A DNA stretch of 64,000 bases from Aphrocallistes beatrix (lineage: Eukaryota; Porifera; Hexactinellida; Sceptrulophora; Aphrocallistidae): positions 2,232,001 through 2,296,000 of the forward strand of contig OY725497.1 in the NCBI GenBank assembly GCA_963281255.1. Direction: 5' to 3'. Positions 45,289 to 57,565 of the stretch are shown here, piece by piece. Each line of letters opens with the position of its first letter. Position 1 is the first letter of the stretch. Made by a program: the position numbers and the translations under genes. Under the pieces are notes generated by a model. That model was not told the DNA's origin. It saw nothing but the letters and a program-made list of their open reading frames with translations, and did no database searches.

Positions 45289-48200
45289 GGATACCGCCCT
45301 CGAAAAACCTTGCCTGGCGTAAAAAAAAATTTTTGATTGCTAATTCCATTGTATTACTGATCGGTCTACCATCTGATAGCACTATTTGGGCGGTATTTAT
45401 TTTGATTTTTGTGAGTTAACCCCTAAAGTTTAGCGTTAATAAAAATTAAAAAATTATTGGAGGTTATTGAATCATTTACAAATTAGTTTTTAACTAATTT
45501 GATATTTTTTAATGAAATGGACCTTAACATTGTTTTGACACCTTTGGAGATTATATAACACAAAGATTTAAAAGAATTAGCAAATAAAATCCAAACAAAA
45601 TAGCTCTGTATGGGAGTTCATTTATATAATGCTCGAGAAATCGCAAGTTTGAACTCAGATATTTAGCGATCACTGGGTCAGAAATAAAATTCTGATCGTT
45701 TAAAAAAGAAATTTGTTTAGGTCTGACCATTTGTTCTTGAGATATCGCTTATTATAGGTAAAATTCGGGCATAATATCTCTCTATGGTCCCGAAAGAGGG
45801 CGATGTAATATCTTAAAAACTATTGAAGATAGTATATAATCTATTATAATCTTGACTAAAAGGATATATATGATAATATATAGGTTCCTCGAACATTCCT
45901 TTGTCAAAAAATAAATAATTCTCGACTTATCATTGATTTAAGGTTGGCCTTTCCTATCCGCATTTTGTTTTTTGTCAAAAATTTGCCAAAAGACCTTTTT
46001 AATCATTTTTAGATCCCTAAAGGGGTTCTAAACATTAATTTCGATTTTTAGAATTTCAATGCTATTATTTCGCCACTTACAGCCACTTGTACCACCTGAG
46101 TCGCCCAAAAAGGACACATTTTTAAGCGAAATGTCTCATAGCCATAACTTCTTTGAACCTTGTCAGGTCATCATTTTAATGCCAAATTCGTCCTCAGCAC
46201 TAAATTTCCAGCAATTTGATATATATATTGGACACATTTGGGGAAATTCTTTGGCTGCGGGTTCCTAGCAACGGCCAGGAATGTGAAAAAATTCCTGGCC
46301 GTTGCTATGCACGGACATCAAAAAATTATCCAAATATGGTCAATATATATATCAAATTGTTGGAAATTCAATGCTGGACACAGCAGTCAAATGATGATCT
46401 GTCATGGTTCAATGAAGTTATTGATCTGGGATTCCGGCGGATACTATCGAAAGTGGTTATTTTTGGGTGGCTAGTCATCAATAACCAGTTTTTCACACTT
46501 TTGATTGTGAAAAATTTTGATGTACCATATTTTGAAGTTAAGCACTGCTATAAGTTGTCGAATAAGGATATTTGCATGTTATTTAATATTCCAAAGCAGT
46601 TAAAACTAATGGAAATTGAGGGATTTATATGAATATTTTTTAAATCTTATTTTCTGAGACTTTTTTCCAGCAATTATAAAGGTGATAACTTTTTGTAAAT
46701 TCAACATATGGGCGAAAACTCAACGGTTTTTGATAGATCTCGAAGAGGAGAACATATTGAACAGACAGACTTTTGATATTAGGAATAAAAAGAGAATTAT
46801 GAAAAAAATAGTGTCAAAATTACTAAAAATATAATTCCTCGGGTGTTTTGGTGTGAATTTTTAACAATTTTCAAAATTTCAAAAATCTGTCTGTTCATTA
46901 GTTAGATCAGCCATTGATGAATTAATTTGAAAAGTTTCTAGAGGATTGTAAGCATATTGTGTCTGATCTCTTTCTTGTAAAATGACTAAATTTTTTTAAA
47001 AATTTTTTTATCTGTTGCAATATTTCAATTATTAATGCAGTTTTGCAGATAACTCTGCGATTCAAATCTGCACTGAAAAAATGAAATGAATCGGTTGAAA
47101 AAGTCAAAAGTTAGCTATTCAAGGAAAGTCCAACCTTACTTTGTATTACAAATTCTATGGAGAACTTTGAATATATTAGAAAATGGCGAATCTAATCATT
47201 AAATATGTATCCAAATGTGGCTATTATGCTAAATAACTAGTACAATTGTCGTTAATAATGTGTACAGAAATATTGGAGAACATTTGATGATTATTTTGAA
47301 AGTTCTAGCCTTGGACCTCGCAGATTCAATCAAAAACCCCAATTTAGGGTCCAAAAAGAGATATCTCTCTATCTCTGTAAATATAAGTCAAAATTCTTAG
47401 TTCTCACTTCCTAATATACTTTATATGTGTATATATATGATTCTTTGATAATAATTGCACCACACCCTATAGAATGTTAAGTTTTAGATTTTTGTCATAT
47501 GATAACGTAGCATTTTTCGAAATCCTAACTTCGAAACTAAAAGTCGTAGACTTTTGCTCTAATTCCTATATACTTTTCAGAAGCTCTTTAACCATTCTAA
47601 ACTGATAGATTATACTTCGTAGTGCTAGGAATATGAATTATTATTCACAATTATACCAAAACATTCGGGGTTAGGGGCCTCAAGGAAATTTGAGAATTTT
47701 CAGGATGCTCTTGCTATTTTTTGTAAATATTTGGTTCAAATATGCCTAAATCAGCAGTATAAATGAGAATAAATGTCTGTGAATGCTTTTGTTCATTATT
47801 AATAACTCATTTTACATTCTTCTTAACATCTAAACTTAAAATCTCTATATCTCAGGTCTTTAAATTTCAAAATGGACCGTCTTTACAGAATTTTAACTCA
47901 AAATTTGTTTGAGATAGAGGTTTGAAAATTTCAAGAGTTGTTCCATATTATTTGGCGATGAACGTAGGACCACCATTTTTTCGATATCTTCTAACTTGGT
48001 GATTTTATTAATGATTTCCCAAAACAACAGACATTTTTGTCCCTTTTTGGGCCCTTTTTTTTCGGACACCGATAAAATTTACAATTTTTGTCATTTTACC
48101 TTTCTTTTGGTCCTATGAAGTTGCAAATATGGTAAACTATCTATGATTCGATTTTGGAAGAATTTAATTCTTTGGTATGTCCTAAACAATTCCTTGAGTG

Positions 48201-48411
48201 CCCGAATTTCAACTATTAAGATGTGCTAGCGGAAAACGAAAAAAACAGACTTTGAGACAGTGTATCTCAAAAACTAGAAATGAGAATCAAAAACGTTTAG
48301 AATGTGCCAGTTTTTCTTGATGGAGATACTCCCCACGCTTAACATCTCCTATAGCTCTACTTTCATCGTATGCTGTAAGCCAAATCATATGTTTTTTCGA
48401 GGGCGGTATCC
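45289..48411. mobile_element. TTAA-flanked family A element (copy 5) inside the gypsy fossil
   Basis: TTAA lies at 45285-45288 and 48412-48415, with standard family A ends. A family C relative at 45952-47135 is inserted in it; the rest aligns with copy 2. Confidence 0.87.
45952..47135. mobile_element. Diverged family C element
   Basis: The ends are GGTTGGCCTTTCC and GGAAAGTCCAACC. TTAA is present on the left and mutated to TTAC on the right. The fold-back centre is conserved (tcctagcaacggccagg / cctggccgttgcta near 46265-46310), although most of the remaining sequence has diverged from the copies at 6708 and 17174. Confidence 0.8.
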
Positions 48412-49937
48412 TTAAAGGGTCGATCCCATTTATGCAAAGACAGTATCGTATTGTTATTAATTATGAAATTGCAAAGAGTAGAAAAGCTATTTTTACCCTT
48501 GTTCCAGTTCTACTTCGACTTTTTCGTCATCAAGTTGAACAGTGGAACTGCAACCCTGCTTATATTGGGTATAAAGTCCTTATAGTAATTTACCATGGCC
48601 AGAAAGGATCTTAGTTCCTTAACCCATTTCACTCTCTTGAATTGCTTTAGTTTCTCTATGAAAGATGGAATCGGGCAAATCCCTTCCTTCGAGGCGATAT
48701 GCCCCAGAAATTCCACTGTCGTGAACCCAAAATTATATGTGTCTTTTTTTAGCTGTATTGAAGCATTCCTGTAACAGTTCATTGAGGCTCGAAGATGGTC
48801 AAGATGCTCTTCGAATGTTTGAGAATGAGTTAATGTATTATCGATATAGCCTAAACCAGGGGTTCTTAACCTGGGGTAAATTTAGTCATGCCAAGGGGTT
48901 ATTATAAATATCTCAGAACAAGACCACAGGAAGAAATTTACTATACGTACCAAATATTTTTATTAAATTGTATATTATTGATATAATTTTAAAATAGCAA
49001 CCTAGATTCCCATATTTCTTGCCAACAATCGGGGGTGCTGAATAGAAATCCCCCTATTAATTTAGCTTTAGCCTAAGCAATTTTCTACAAATTGTTCAAA
49101 TATTTCCTTCGCCTCTAGAATTGGATATGATACTTTTTTAGTGACTGAATTAAGCTAGCTATAATCTCCTGCAAATCGTAATGTACCATCTTATTTTTAT
49201 ATCAAGATAATGCGACTACTCCATAGCTTCTTGGAGGTTGAATAATAACTTTCGATAACATTTCTTATACCTGTATATTGATACCTTTTTCCCTCTTTGG
49301 AGAGATCGACCGATGATGCTCCCCCAGTCTCAATAACATGTTTCGTCACTAGATAAATTTGGTTTCTTTGGATCAATTGCAAAAACATCCTCGAATTCCA
49401 TTAAAAGCGCTTTCAAAACCTCTTGATATTCTGTGCATACATAGGTCGTGATATATGTTATACTCTGACTTTCTTCCCAAGTCGAGCTTCTGTGACATTG
49501 CCTGGTTCACCACATTAGCTCGTGATATTTGTTTCCTTCCACTCAACGTTGTAAGTTTCCAATACTTTCTTAACCTGACTCTTCTAATATCCCAGTCAAA
49601 TTTCTTCAAATTCTTTAGAAAATCCCTACCAAGAATTAACGTAGGTTTCGGACTATTTATCACTTCCATTAACTGTCCTACTCACTGAACATAACCTAAA
49701 TCAATTGTAATTGATGCTTTTCCAAACACTGCAACCGGATTGGAGCATAATCCATGAACATAATTTGGACAGCTTGTAAGAGCATTCCAAAGTATTTAAT
49801 ATATCGGAATCGATTGCTGACAGCTGAACATCAGAATCCAGCATCACTAATGCCTTATTCCCTTCTAAACGAACTGAAACTACAAGTATCTTCGACCACG
49901 AACACTTTCCTTGACACATTACTATCGCGACTATCAT

Positions 49938-50565
49938 ACCCCTTCCACCACAGCCTACGTAACTATAGCCTATTCACGGTACAAATTTTACCTTACCATA
50001 GATTACTTCAAGTCTATTTTGTAAACAAACCATAATGTTTGAAATACATTTGATTACGATAAAATGCAGTGTACAATATGGGATAAGTATCGTTGTTGGT
50101 AGTTTATATTGTATTACCTACAATATTTCATACATTTTCTTCCTAATTCCCGATTTATTCATCCACACGTACATTTTTCTTAGCAGTATGCCAAATAGGT
50201 GTAGTGTAGCAAAATTATGCTCCAATTACGACGCACTGATTACGTTCCAGTGTTTGAAATGTTGAATCATTGGTCAAAGGGAATGCAAGATGAATGGCGA
50301 AGGTTTCTCCATAGAGATGATGCTTTGCGAGATATTTCTGTGACGAGGATATGCTACTTCACTTAGATATTCCCCAGGGTGACGGTACAGTGAAGAAAGT
50401 TTGCAGAAAACCTCTAGTCTTCGGAAAATGCCAAGTCCATCAATCTTAATTGTCCTTCATATGTGAGTGTGAATTGGGACTCCCAATTGTCATACATCCT
50501 GAAGAAGCAGCCAAACAAGTCGGCGAGGAAGACGAGGCTATGGGAGAGCATGGAACTGGTGATAT
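49938..50565. other. Decayed DNA left of the hAT insertion, partly fossil interior
   Basis: 49938-50270 shows no recognisable content. From about 50280 to the hAT edge the sequence reads like old retroelement interior continuous in character with DNA beyond 57565. The 8-bp duplication GGTGATAT at 50558-50565 is the left target copy of the hAT element. Confidence 0.45.
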
Positions 50566-50729
50566 CAGGGCCGGATCACCCAATAGGCTAAGTAGGCTGC
50601 AGCCTAGGGGCCCCGAAAAATATAAAAAAATATCATCGTAATTTTTTTATTGTAATTGATTCAATTTAGATCAATCAAAGTGATAATTATTCTTCCTTTC
50701 TTACAATTCCATTAGTTATTTCCTATAAA

Positions 50730-50939
50730 CTAGACTGTCTAGAAAGAATTGATTGTGTAAGGATGACTACTGACAATGACTATCCTGCTTGAAGGTATAG
50801 TTCTAATAATGTTACTTAACATTCACATCAGAAAAATGTGTTGGTAACATTATTGGAACTATATCTTCAAGCAGGAAAGACAGTCCTTGTCCAGTAGTCT
50901 TATCCTTACACAAAATCAATTCTCTCTATACTGTCTAGT
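50730..50939. repeat. Long hairpin (possible MITE) inside the hAT element
   Basis: The arms tagactgtctagaaagaatt... and ...aattctctctatactgtcta pair over about 90 bp each, with a loop near 50830. The high arm similarity and sharp ends suggest a separately inserted fold-back MITE. Confidence 0.7.
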
Positions 50940-52725
50940 GTTGCTGGATTACATTACCTATTGGGAAAGATGCTCAAATTTGGATAGATTAAAAATGAAA
51001 TACCTCCAAAAATCGATTAGCAGCCCTATGTTTTTAATATTACAAATAAAATATATGGTAATTGAGAATACATTGATAGAGTATCAACCCTAAAAGCGGG
51101 ATAAAAATGTTGAAAAAATAGCCAGAAGTCAGTATTCAAAATTTCGGATTTTAGTTAACTTTGATGAGGTAGTCCTGTTTCGTGCGTTTTTAACTCACCG
51201 TTTGATTTTAACTCACTAGTATTACTGAACCAGGGATATCGTGTGATTTTAACTCACTCCGTGTGATTTTAACTCACTAGTATTACTGGACCAAGGATAT
51301 CGTGTGATTTTAACTCACTCCGTGTGATTCTAACTCACTTGTATTACTGGAACAGGGATATCTTCTACTAGTACTGTGTGATTTTAACTCACTAAATAAG
51401 TATAGAGATATCTGATACTGTGTGATTTTAACTCGCTGAATTGTATAATATGACTGAAGATGTTAAATTGTTTCTAAATTGATTAGTATTTTTTATAATT
51501 TTCTCATGTCTCACAAAGTAATTCCTTTATTTAATTAAACCCCATTTTAATAAAGTCCAGTGCGGTTCAATGACAAATTATCCCTCTGATCCATACAAAC
51601 CAACTTGTGATGAATTACTTTCTTAAGGAATATGAACTCATAAACGATCCATTCTTGTGTATATATATGTATGGTATGTTAGAAGATTTATAATAATTCT
51701 TTAATTATAATGTATTTTTTGAAACCCCTTTCACTAATAAACATTATATAACAAAAAGTCAGATTTTATCATTTATTGAGTAAATATAAGCATTCATTGT
51801 AAAGATATATCAAAAAAGTAACACTATTGATAAATCAAGTAATATTATTAAGAATATGCAGACTGTACAAGTATACATATTTGACAATTCAATAAAAATG
51901 AAAATGAAAACAAAGTTGAAATCAAATACGTGATGGCCTCCTCCTCCCCTTAAGCCATCCCTTTCCTCTCCAGATGTTCGTGTACTAAGTGTCTGTTTGT
52001 GTTTGATAATGTATAGATGGAATGTACCATAGCTTGGACGAATTTTATTTGAACAGCGAGTTGGTATATTCCAGCTTTAGAGTAAAGTGTGTAATGTTGT
52101 GTGAGTTTACAGTCAATTCACCAGACAAGCCTCAACTCAGATGGTTCCCCAAGTGAGTAGATGTTTTAAAGCATTCAGGTCAAGGGTAACATCAAGCAAG
52201 GGTTGAGCCATGTAAGTGTGTACTGTCGACAGAGTCTATCTCTTATATACATTCATTAATAAACATAAAACTCCAGATGGTTACTAATTTGTAATTTGTG
52301 CGAATTTGTACCATAGTCGAGTAATTATAAATTCATCAGACAAGCAGACTAACTCCAGATGGTTACTCCAAGTGAAGTGTTAAAGCATTTTAGTCGAGGT
52401 ACCGTCGCGCAAATGTATTCCCTATTTCGCGCCGCGCGAGTTTGTACCATAGTCGAGTAATTATTGATTCATCAGACAAGCAGACAACTGATTAACTCAC
52501 GTGTACTTCATATCCTCATTCTTGTGTTTCGTCTCGGCTTAGACTCGTCAGTTGCGCTGCCTTTCTCGCAATACACTTGAGATGGTTGAGTGATGGAAAA
52601 GTGTTACTTTGGAAGTGATTCAGTCGGTAGAGCACGCGAAGAACAATCGGGTAAAAGGCAGGAGGCATTAAGGTGGTTTAAGTGGTAGATATGTGGTAGA
52701 TATGTGGTAGGTAGGTGGTAGGTGT

Positions 52726-55700
52726 CTAATCGATGTTGATAATTTGGTCGGATTTGTCATCTTTATAGAATGTCGGAGTTAGGCTGTTCATCATTGTAGT
52801 TACAGGTTCATAATGGTCGTGGTAATTGGTGATGTAAATGGCGCAATCTTCACTGTTGTCATTAGACGCACATATGCGTGACCAGCGTACTTCTGGAATT
52901 AGGCTGTCCGGGGTTCTGTATATCCGATTGGCAACATAGATGTCTGTCTTGAGTAGTGCGGAGGCAGCCATCAGTTCAACATCACTCCCCCATGTCCCTG
53001 CGACGTACATTGCACTTTGTCCAAGATATTCGGCGGGAGTGGTCGATAGAACCTGACTAAAATACCAACTGATCTCTTCTTTCCCCTCACCGAGCATATA
53101 ACGGCAGATTTCTCCCCGGAGCTTTGCGTGATCCTCCTCACTCCCCGAAATGACCTTAGACAGACATCTAAAGAGACAGTTGCCATCACCAGTAATAGAG
53201 GCGGACCTCCAAGGCTCAAAATTTCCCAACACTTGCCCCGCTAGGCTAGAGTGCTGTTCAGTTTGCTTTTGGAATTGGATACCTAACAAATCGCACTTTT
53301 CTTTCTGCCACTCGATCGTAATGGGGGATATTATGGGATTGTCGGACTTTAGGTGATGGACGAGTTGTGGAAATCCATTCACATTTAGGGAGAATAACTG
53401 ATTTTCGATGAACTCCAATGCCTAAATTAAATTAATTTTGAAAGCGTGTTATATCAATCAATGTACCTATGTAATACTCGGATGCAACTAACCACTCCAT
53501 ATAGAACTTTATCAACGTAGTCGCAGGTTCGATAAGGTTTTTTTTGCTTTGCGAACTCCACTAGCTTGTAATTAATCTCTCTCCTCTACCAACATAAGTA
53601 TAGAATGTTAAAATTACCACATTCAATTTCTGCTGAGTAGTTTTGTTACGCGTTATTCAAGTTCGTACTAACGAGAGTTACCGTATGGACCGTATGCATA
53701 TCTATACATATTTATCTTTGAAAGGTTGTGCTTACCAAAGATTCGGAGCTGGAATCTTTCAGTACTTGGTAAACGATCACATTTGGGACATAGAATCCCT
53801 TAACATTTCGTGCCTTATCCAATTCCTCGTGAAGTATGGAGAGGTATACTCCACGCTTTTTGTGATCTGTAAACGCTAACTAAAGAACATTTGTAGAGTT
53901 ATAAAATCAAGTCTATAATCTGACTAGAAAGAGAAGAAAACTGACTTTGAAATTGTCCAATTCATTGAGGACTGAGTCCTTTGATTATCGATTATCGCGG
54001 GGCTTTGTCACTTCACTTTCCTATTAAAATTAAATGTAAAGTAGCAAATAATTTGCATATAAAATTCATGTCATAAAGTATATGTACAAGTAATTTCTAC
54101 CTTTAATTTTTTGGTTGCAAAATCTGTAGGGAGATCAGTACACTTGCGTTTAGTCAGTTTGGCTTCTGACCGCGGAAAGTATTGTCTTGAGATGTGAAGT
54201 GGATATTTGCTGCATTTTGAATCACTGCCTTTCTTTAGAACCAATGCATGGCTATCTGTTACTTCAACTGCTGTCATAGGTCCGATATACTTCGCTTCTT
54301 TCTTGGTTCCAGGCATTCTCTTTGCTTTTCGCATGTTACGAACGAGTATCTGATCTCCTGGCTTTATATTCGAGCTGAACAGGATATTCAATAAATATCA
54401 ATCAAAGTTTGCCGCGACTAATAGAGTTTGACATAAAATTAAATGATCACCTGTTCTTCTTAACTTTTTTATCAAATATCAATTTTTGCAATTGCTGCTC
54501 CTTATGAATATTATCGGGAGCTTGTAATTGAGATTGTGCTCGAGTGTCTAGCAGAGGTTGTAGCCATGCATCTTGATTTTCAGGTTCGGGAGAGAATGCA
54601 TCTACTTCAGTTGTTTGATCTAACTCCTCCTCTTTATTTTCATCATCTAACACCAGGTTAGTGTGCGCCAGTAAATGTTTACTATTAGCTTCTCTCCCGA
54701 ACATCAGATAGAATGGTGAGTAGTTTGTTGACCTCTTCCAACAAGTGTTCGCAGCTAGCACAGCAGCTTGCAATTTGCTTGGCCATTCTGCTCCTGTTTG
54801 CTTAACCATTCTTTTTTTGTAGTTTGCTAATGAATGAGGAACTAAATAGAAACGAGATCTATTTTATCTATACTGGTAGTATGTTATACTTACGTTTTGA
54901 TTATTTTGTTATGAGCTTCAACAAGCCCATTGCTCTGTGGATGGTAGGCAGCAGTCCTATGGTCATCGACTGCTAATTTTCGATGAAATTCTTGAAATTC
55001 CTAATTCAGGAAGGACCTTGCTGACAAACTCAGGTCCTTGATCATGCTGGATAATCTGAGGCACTCCGAGAGTAAAATAGATGCTCTCCAGCTGAGACAA
55101 CACCTCACTACTCTTTTTCGTTCTCAAAGGGCGAACTGCACAGAATTTAGAGAGATAGCAAGCTGTGACCAGGAGGTGTTTGTAACCCTGAGAGTTCTCC
55201 TGCAAATCACAGACCAGATCAATACCGATGTGTTTCCAGGGCTGATCTGGGGGAGGAATTGGTTGCAGTTTCCTTTGAGGTTGAGGTGGTAAATTAGCAT
55301 CAGTCTGACAGTGATGACAAGTTTTTTTCTGAAGAGAGAAGATTGGTACGTCATAACACAGGATGTTTACCGCAAGTCAACACAGTATCAGTTTCTATGT
55401 GACAAGTCATTGAACATGACTTGAGTCAAAAGTTCAAACTCTATTCAAGTCATGTTCTATTACGTAATAGCTATGTATTCAATTTTGAATTCTACTTGGT
55501 GGGTCGTCTGAGAAAACAATAATTTATGTTCTCGCACAAACTACGTGATGCGAGTACAACAAATTTTGATCGTTTCGCAACTAAACAAACCCCTAATTCT
55601 CAATACATCAAGCAATCTAATTTAGCTACAGTTATCTCTCGTTAAAATACGAACACCTGGGGACCAATGAAATGCGTTCATATTATCCGAGATCTAATGG

Positions 55701-56880
55701 CGTGATTGGAATGTATATTCATTTGCGAGTGTGTGGGATACATAATTCGTTCGTCTTATCCAGAGTTACGAATTACAAGTCTACTACAAATATATGCGTA
55801 ATGCTCCATAAGTGAAACAAAGGTGTAATAAAAAACAAAGATGGAATAATTAACTCGATACTTACATAGTTTTTGATATCTTCATTCATTCCTGGCCAAA
55901 CATATTTCTGTCTGATAGCTTTGATGGTGGCGTTGATGCCAGGGTGTGCAGGACCGTCATGGTACAGTTTGAGTACCTCTTCAACTTGATCTGAACGCAC
56001 TACTTCGTATGAAGTTACTTTATTTCCACTGATGGTCACCTACTCAAAATTAATATTTTTAAATTAAAATTATTTCAAATGTCATACATACAAACTATAT
56101 CAGTATAACCGCACCTCTAGAAACCAGAGATCCACTCCCATGGAATCACGGAGTTTACAAAGATCTTACAGTAGCATGGTCTCAAACAATTACCCAATCT
56201 AAGAATTTTCTTATTTCAGCCCCAAATTAATCTCATATAAATCGCTAAGGGGGAGGGCGGCATTTATTAGCAATTTTGTGATTATTCAATGAAGCGGCAA
56301 ACAAGTTTCCAATCAATAAAGAGGGATGGGGTTGGTTAACCGATTTTCGGGCTCGGATATTTTGATTTCCTACAGGACGGTTAACTGTTTATTAACCGAT
56401 GTCAATATTAATTAGTAGAAATATGGGTTTTTCGACTAATATTTAACCTGATATTTAATTTTTAGTGGTCTCGGAATATACTTTTTAGTTAGAAAAATAG
56501 AAATAATATTGCAACATCGAAATTTTAGAAGTAATATTCATGAAACTCCATCGATAAACAATGAAATTAGTCTAAATATTTAGAAAATAAATCAGATCGG
56601 CTAACCGATCCAAGATTTCCATAACCGTTAACCGTGATTGACGGCGGATTGCCGGTTAACCGGTTAACTGAATCCAGCCTTGCAATAAGTTTGTTCCGAA
56701 TAAACTATCAATAAAAAAAACAACCTTGAATATCTTGTTATCCTCTCCAATCTGATATTGTGAAGCCTTTACCCGAAAGTTCTTCTTGGCGTGACATGTC
56801 TTCTTCGAATCGAGAACGTACTTTGGATACACATTGCGTGTAAGAAAGTCTGAGATTGCACTGTACTCGTCTGCGTTCAT
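52726..56880 (-). CDS. Ginger1 transposase: integrase-like DDE enzyme fused to OTU protease, multi-exon
   Basis: Exon 1 (56880-56725) encodes MNADEYSAISDFLTRNVYP, the N-terminal YP-type motif. Exon 2 (56039-55866) gives the first half of the HHCC zinc finger (YHDGPAHPGI), and exon 3 (55328-54894) CHHC, the DDE core (IGIDLVCDL first Asp, QIIQHDQGPEF second Asp, HPQSNGLVEAHNK with the Glu). The next exon (to 54451) continues the core (FYLMFGREAN). A 76-bp GT-AG intron (54450-54375) precedes the GPY/F-type domain (KYIGPMTAVEV). Small exons near 53990, 53800 and 53560 lead to the OTU exon (53421-52726), with DGNCLFR and HDHYEPV as Asp/Cys and His sites. Splice sites are my reading; a 16-bp GT...AG stretch at 55016-55001 interrupts the frame in exon 3. 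Confidence 0.82.
56321..56682. mobile_element. hAT-like MITE in the first intron of the Ginger1 gene
   Basis: The ends gagggatggggttggttaac and its rough inverse (gttaactgaatccagcctt) share GGTTAACCG words. It is non-coding. Flanking 8-mers share only caataa, so the target duplication is unconvincing. Confidence 0.5.
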
Positions 56881-57565
56881 CTTCGCGAATTACAATGCTG
56901 TTACTTGATACGTGCTGTGAAAATTCTGCTTTGAAAAATTCTGTTTTGGGTAGTTGATACATTAAAGAATCAACAATTTATATTATCAACAACTAAAAAT
57001 ACCATAATGGAGAATATCCCTGTTCCAGTAATACAAGTGAGTTAGAATCACACGAAGTGAGTTAAAATCACACGGTAGTAGAATATTCCTGGTTCAGTAA
57101 TACTAGTGAGTTAAAATCACACGGTGAGTTAAAAACGCACGAAACAGTCCTAAGGGTAAACGGAAATTTTGTCCCTGGAAATTTCGTCCCCAGAAATTTC
57201 GTCGTCCCTTGTTATTCGGCTTATTTTCATTCATGAGGATAAATAAGGTTTAATTAATAATGAAATAGGTATGTGAGGAAGTAGTCAAAACTTAAGTAGT
57301 AATTAAAAATCAAAATTGTATGTGATTCCCCTAAGATATGTTGTTATATCCCGATTCTCATAATCTCCAACAAGTAACAGTATACGCTCATCTCGTTCAA
57401 TCGACTTCTTACTACGTACTATTCTTTCACCAGACCCCACTTTATCAGTTTGGCCTCTTGTAGCGACTGTTCTCGTTGCTTTTGTTTTTTTTGTTGTTTT
57501 TTTGGCCCCCTAATTTCTACCCAGCCTATAGGTCCATAAACCCATGTTCCGGCCCTGGGTGATAT

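Larger units (their letters stand above)
44630..49937 (-). mobile_element. Ty3/gypsy retrotransposon fossil, interrupted
   Basis: Remains of a gypsy-type pol region lie on the minus strand: an aspartic-protease-like part (about 49370-49940), reverse transcriptase (48510-48785 clearest) and RNase H (about 45000-45250). It is badly broken, with many interruptions of the reading frame, and no LTRs were identified. A family A element carrying a family C element is inserted at a TTAA between the reverse transcriptase and RNase H parts. It is old, judging by its decay and by the younger insertions. Confidence 0.8.
51176..57146 (-). mobile_element. Ginger1 DNA transposon, full length, with OTU protease
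   Basis: Inverted ends TGTTTCGTGCGTTTTTAACT and the exact inverse ending ...AAACA lie at 51176 and 57146, flanked by the 4-bp duplication GTCC (51172-51175 and 57147-57150). TGTT termini, a 4-bp target duplication, a gypsy-integrase-like transposase and a C-terminal OTU protease define the Ginger1 group of cut-and-paste DNA transposons. There is no reverse transcriptase, gag or LTR. Subterminal arrays of gtgtgattttaactcact fill both ends: about eight copies left (51185-51440), four right (57035-57140). The transposase gene runs on the minus strand. Left non-coding DNA (51441-52725) has short imperfect duplications (accatagtcgagtaatta at about 52310 and 52445). Confidence 0.92.
50566..57557. 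mobile_element. Non-autonomous hAT element carrying a Ginger1 insertion
   Basis: The exact 8-bp duplication GGTGATAT (50558-50565 and 57558-57565) flanks inverted ends CAGGGCCGGA and TCCGGCCCTG; further in, aggggcc words match on both sides. Without Ginger1 the element is about 1.0 kb. It contains a large hairpin at 50730-50939 and encodes nothing recognisable. It landed in retroelement fossil DNA. Confidence 0.9.

Noticed and set aside
48857-49010. hAT-like end CAGGGGTTCTTAACCTGGGG
   Set aside because: The single end looks convincing, but no inverted partner or 8-bp duplication was found, so no element is annotated.
51185-51440. Regular repeats that could be read as an array of operators or CRISPR
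   Set aside because: They sit at both ends of Ginger1 in inverted orientation and are best read as subterminal transposase sites.
52605-52660. tRNA-like A box (cagtcggtagagcac)
   Set aside because: No matching B box, anticodon stem or acceptor stem could be built around it.
55628-55780. Possible Tc1-type MITE starting TACAGTTATCTCTCGTTAAA in a Ginger1 intron
   Set aside because: Only one end is recognisable; the inverse could not be located.
52726-56880. Reading the integrase-like gene as a Ty3/gypsy retrotransposon
   Set aside because: No reverse transcriptase, protease, gag or LTR belongs to the unit. It has short inverted ends, a 4-bp duplication, introns and an OTU domain, all Ginger1 traits.
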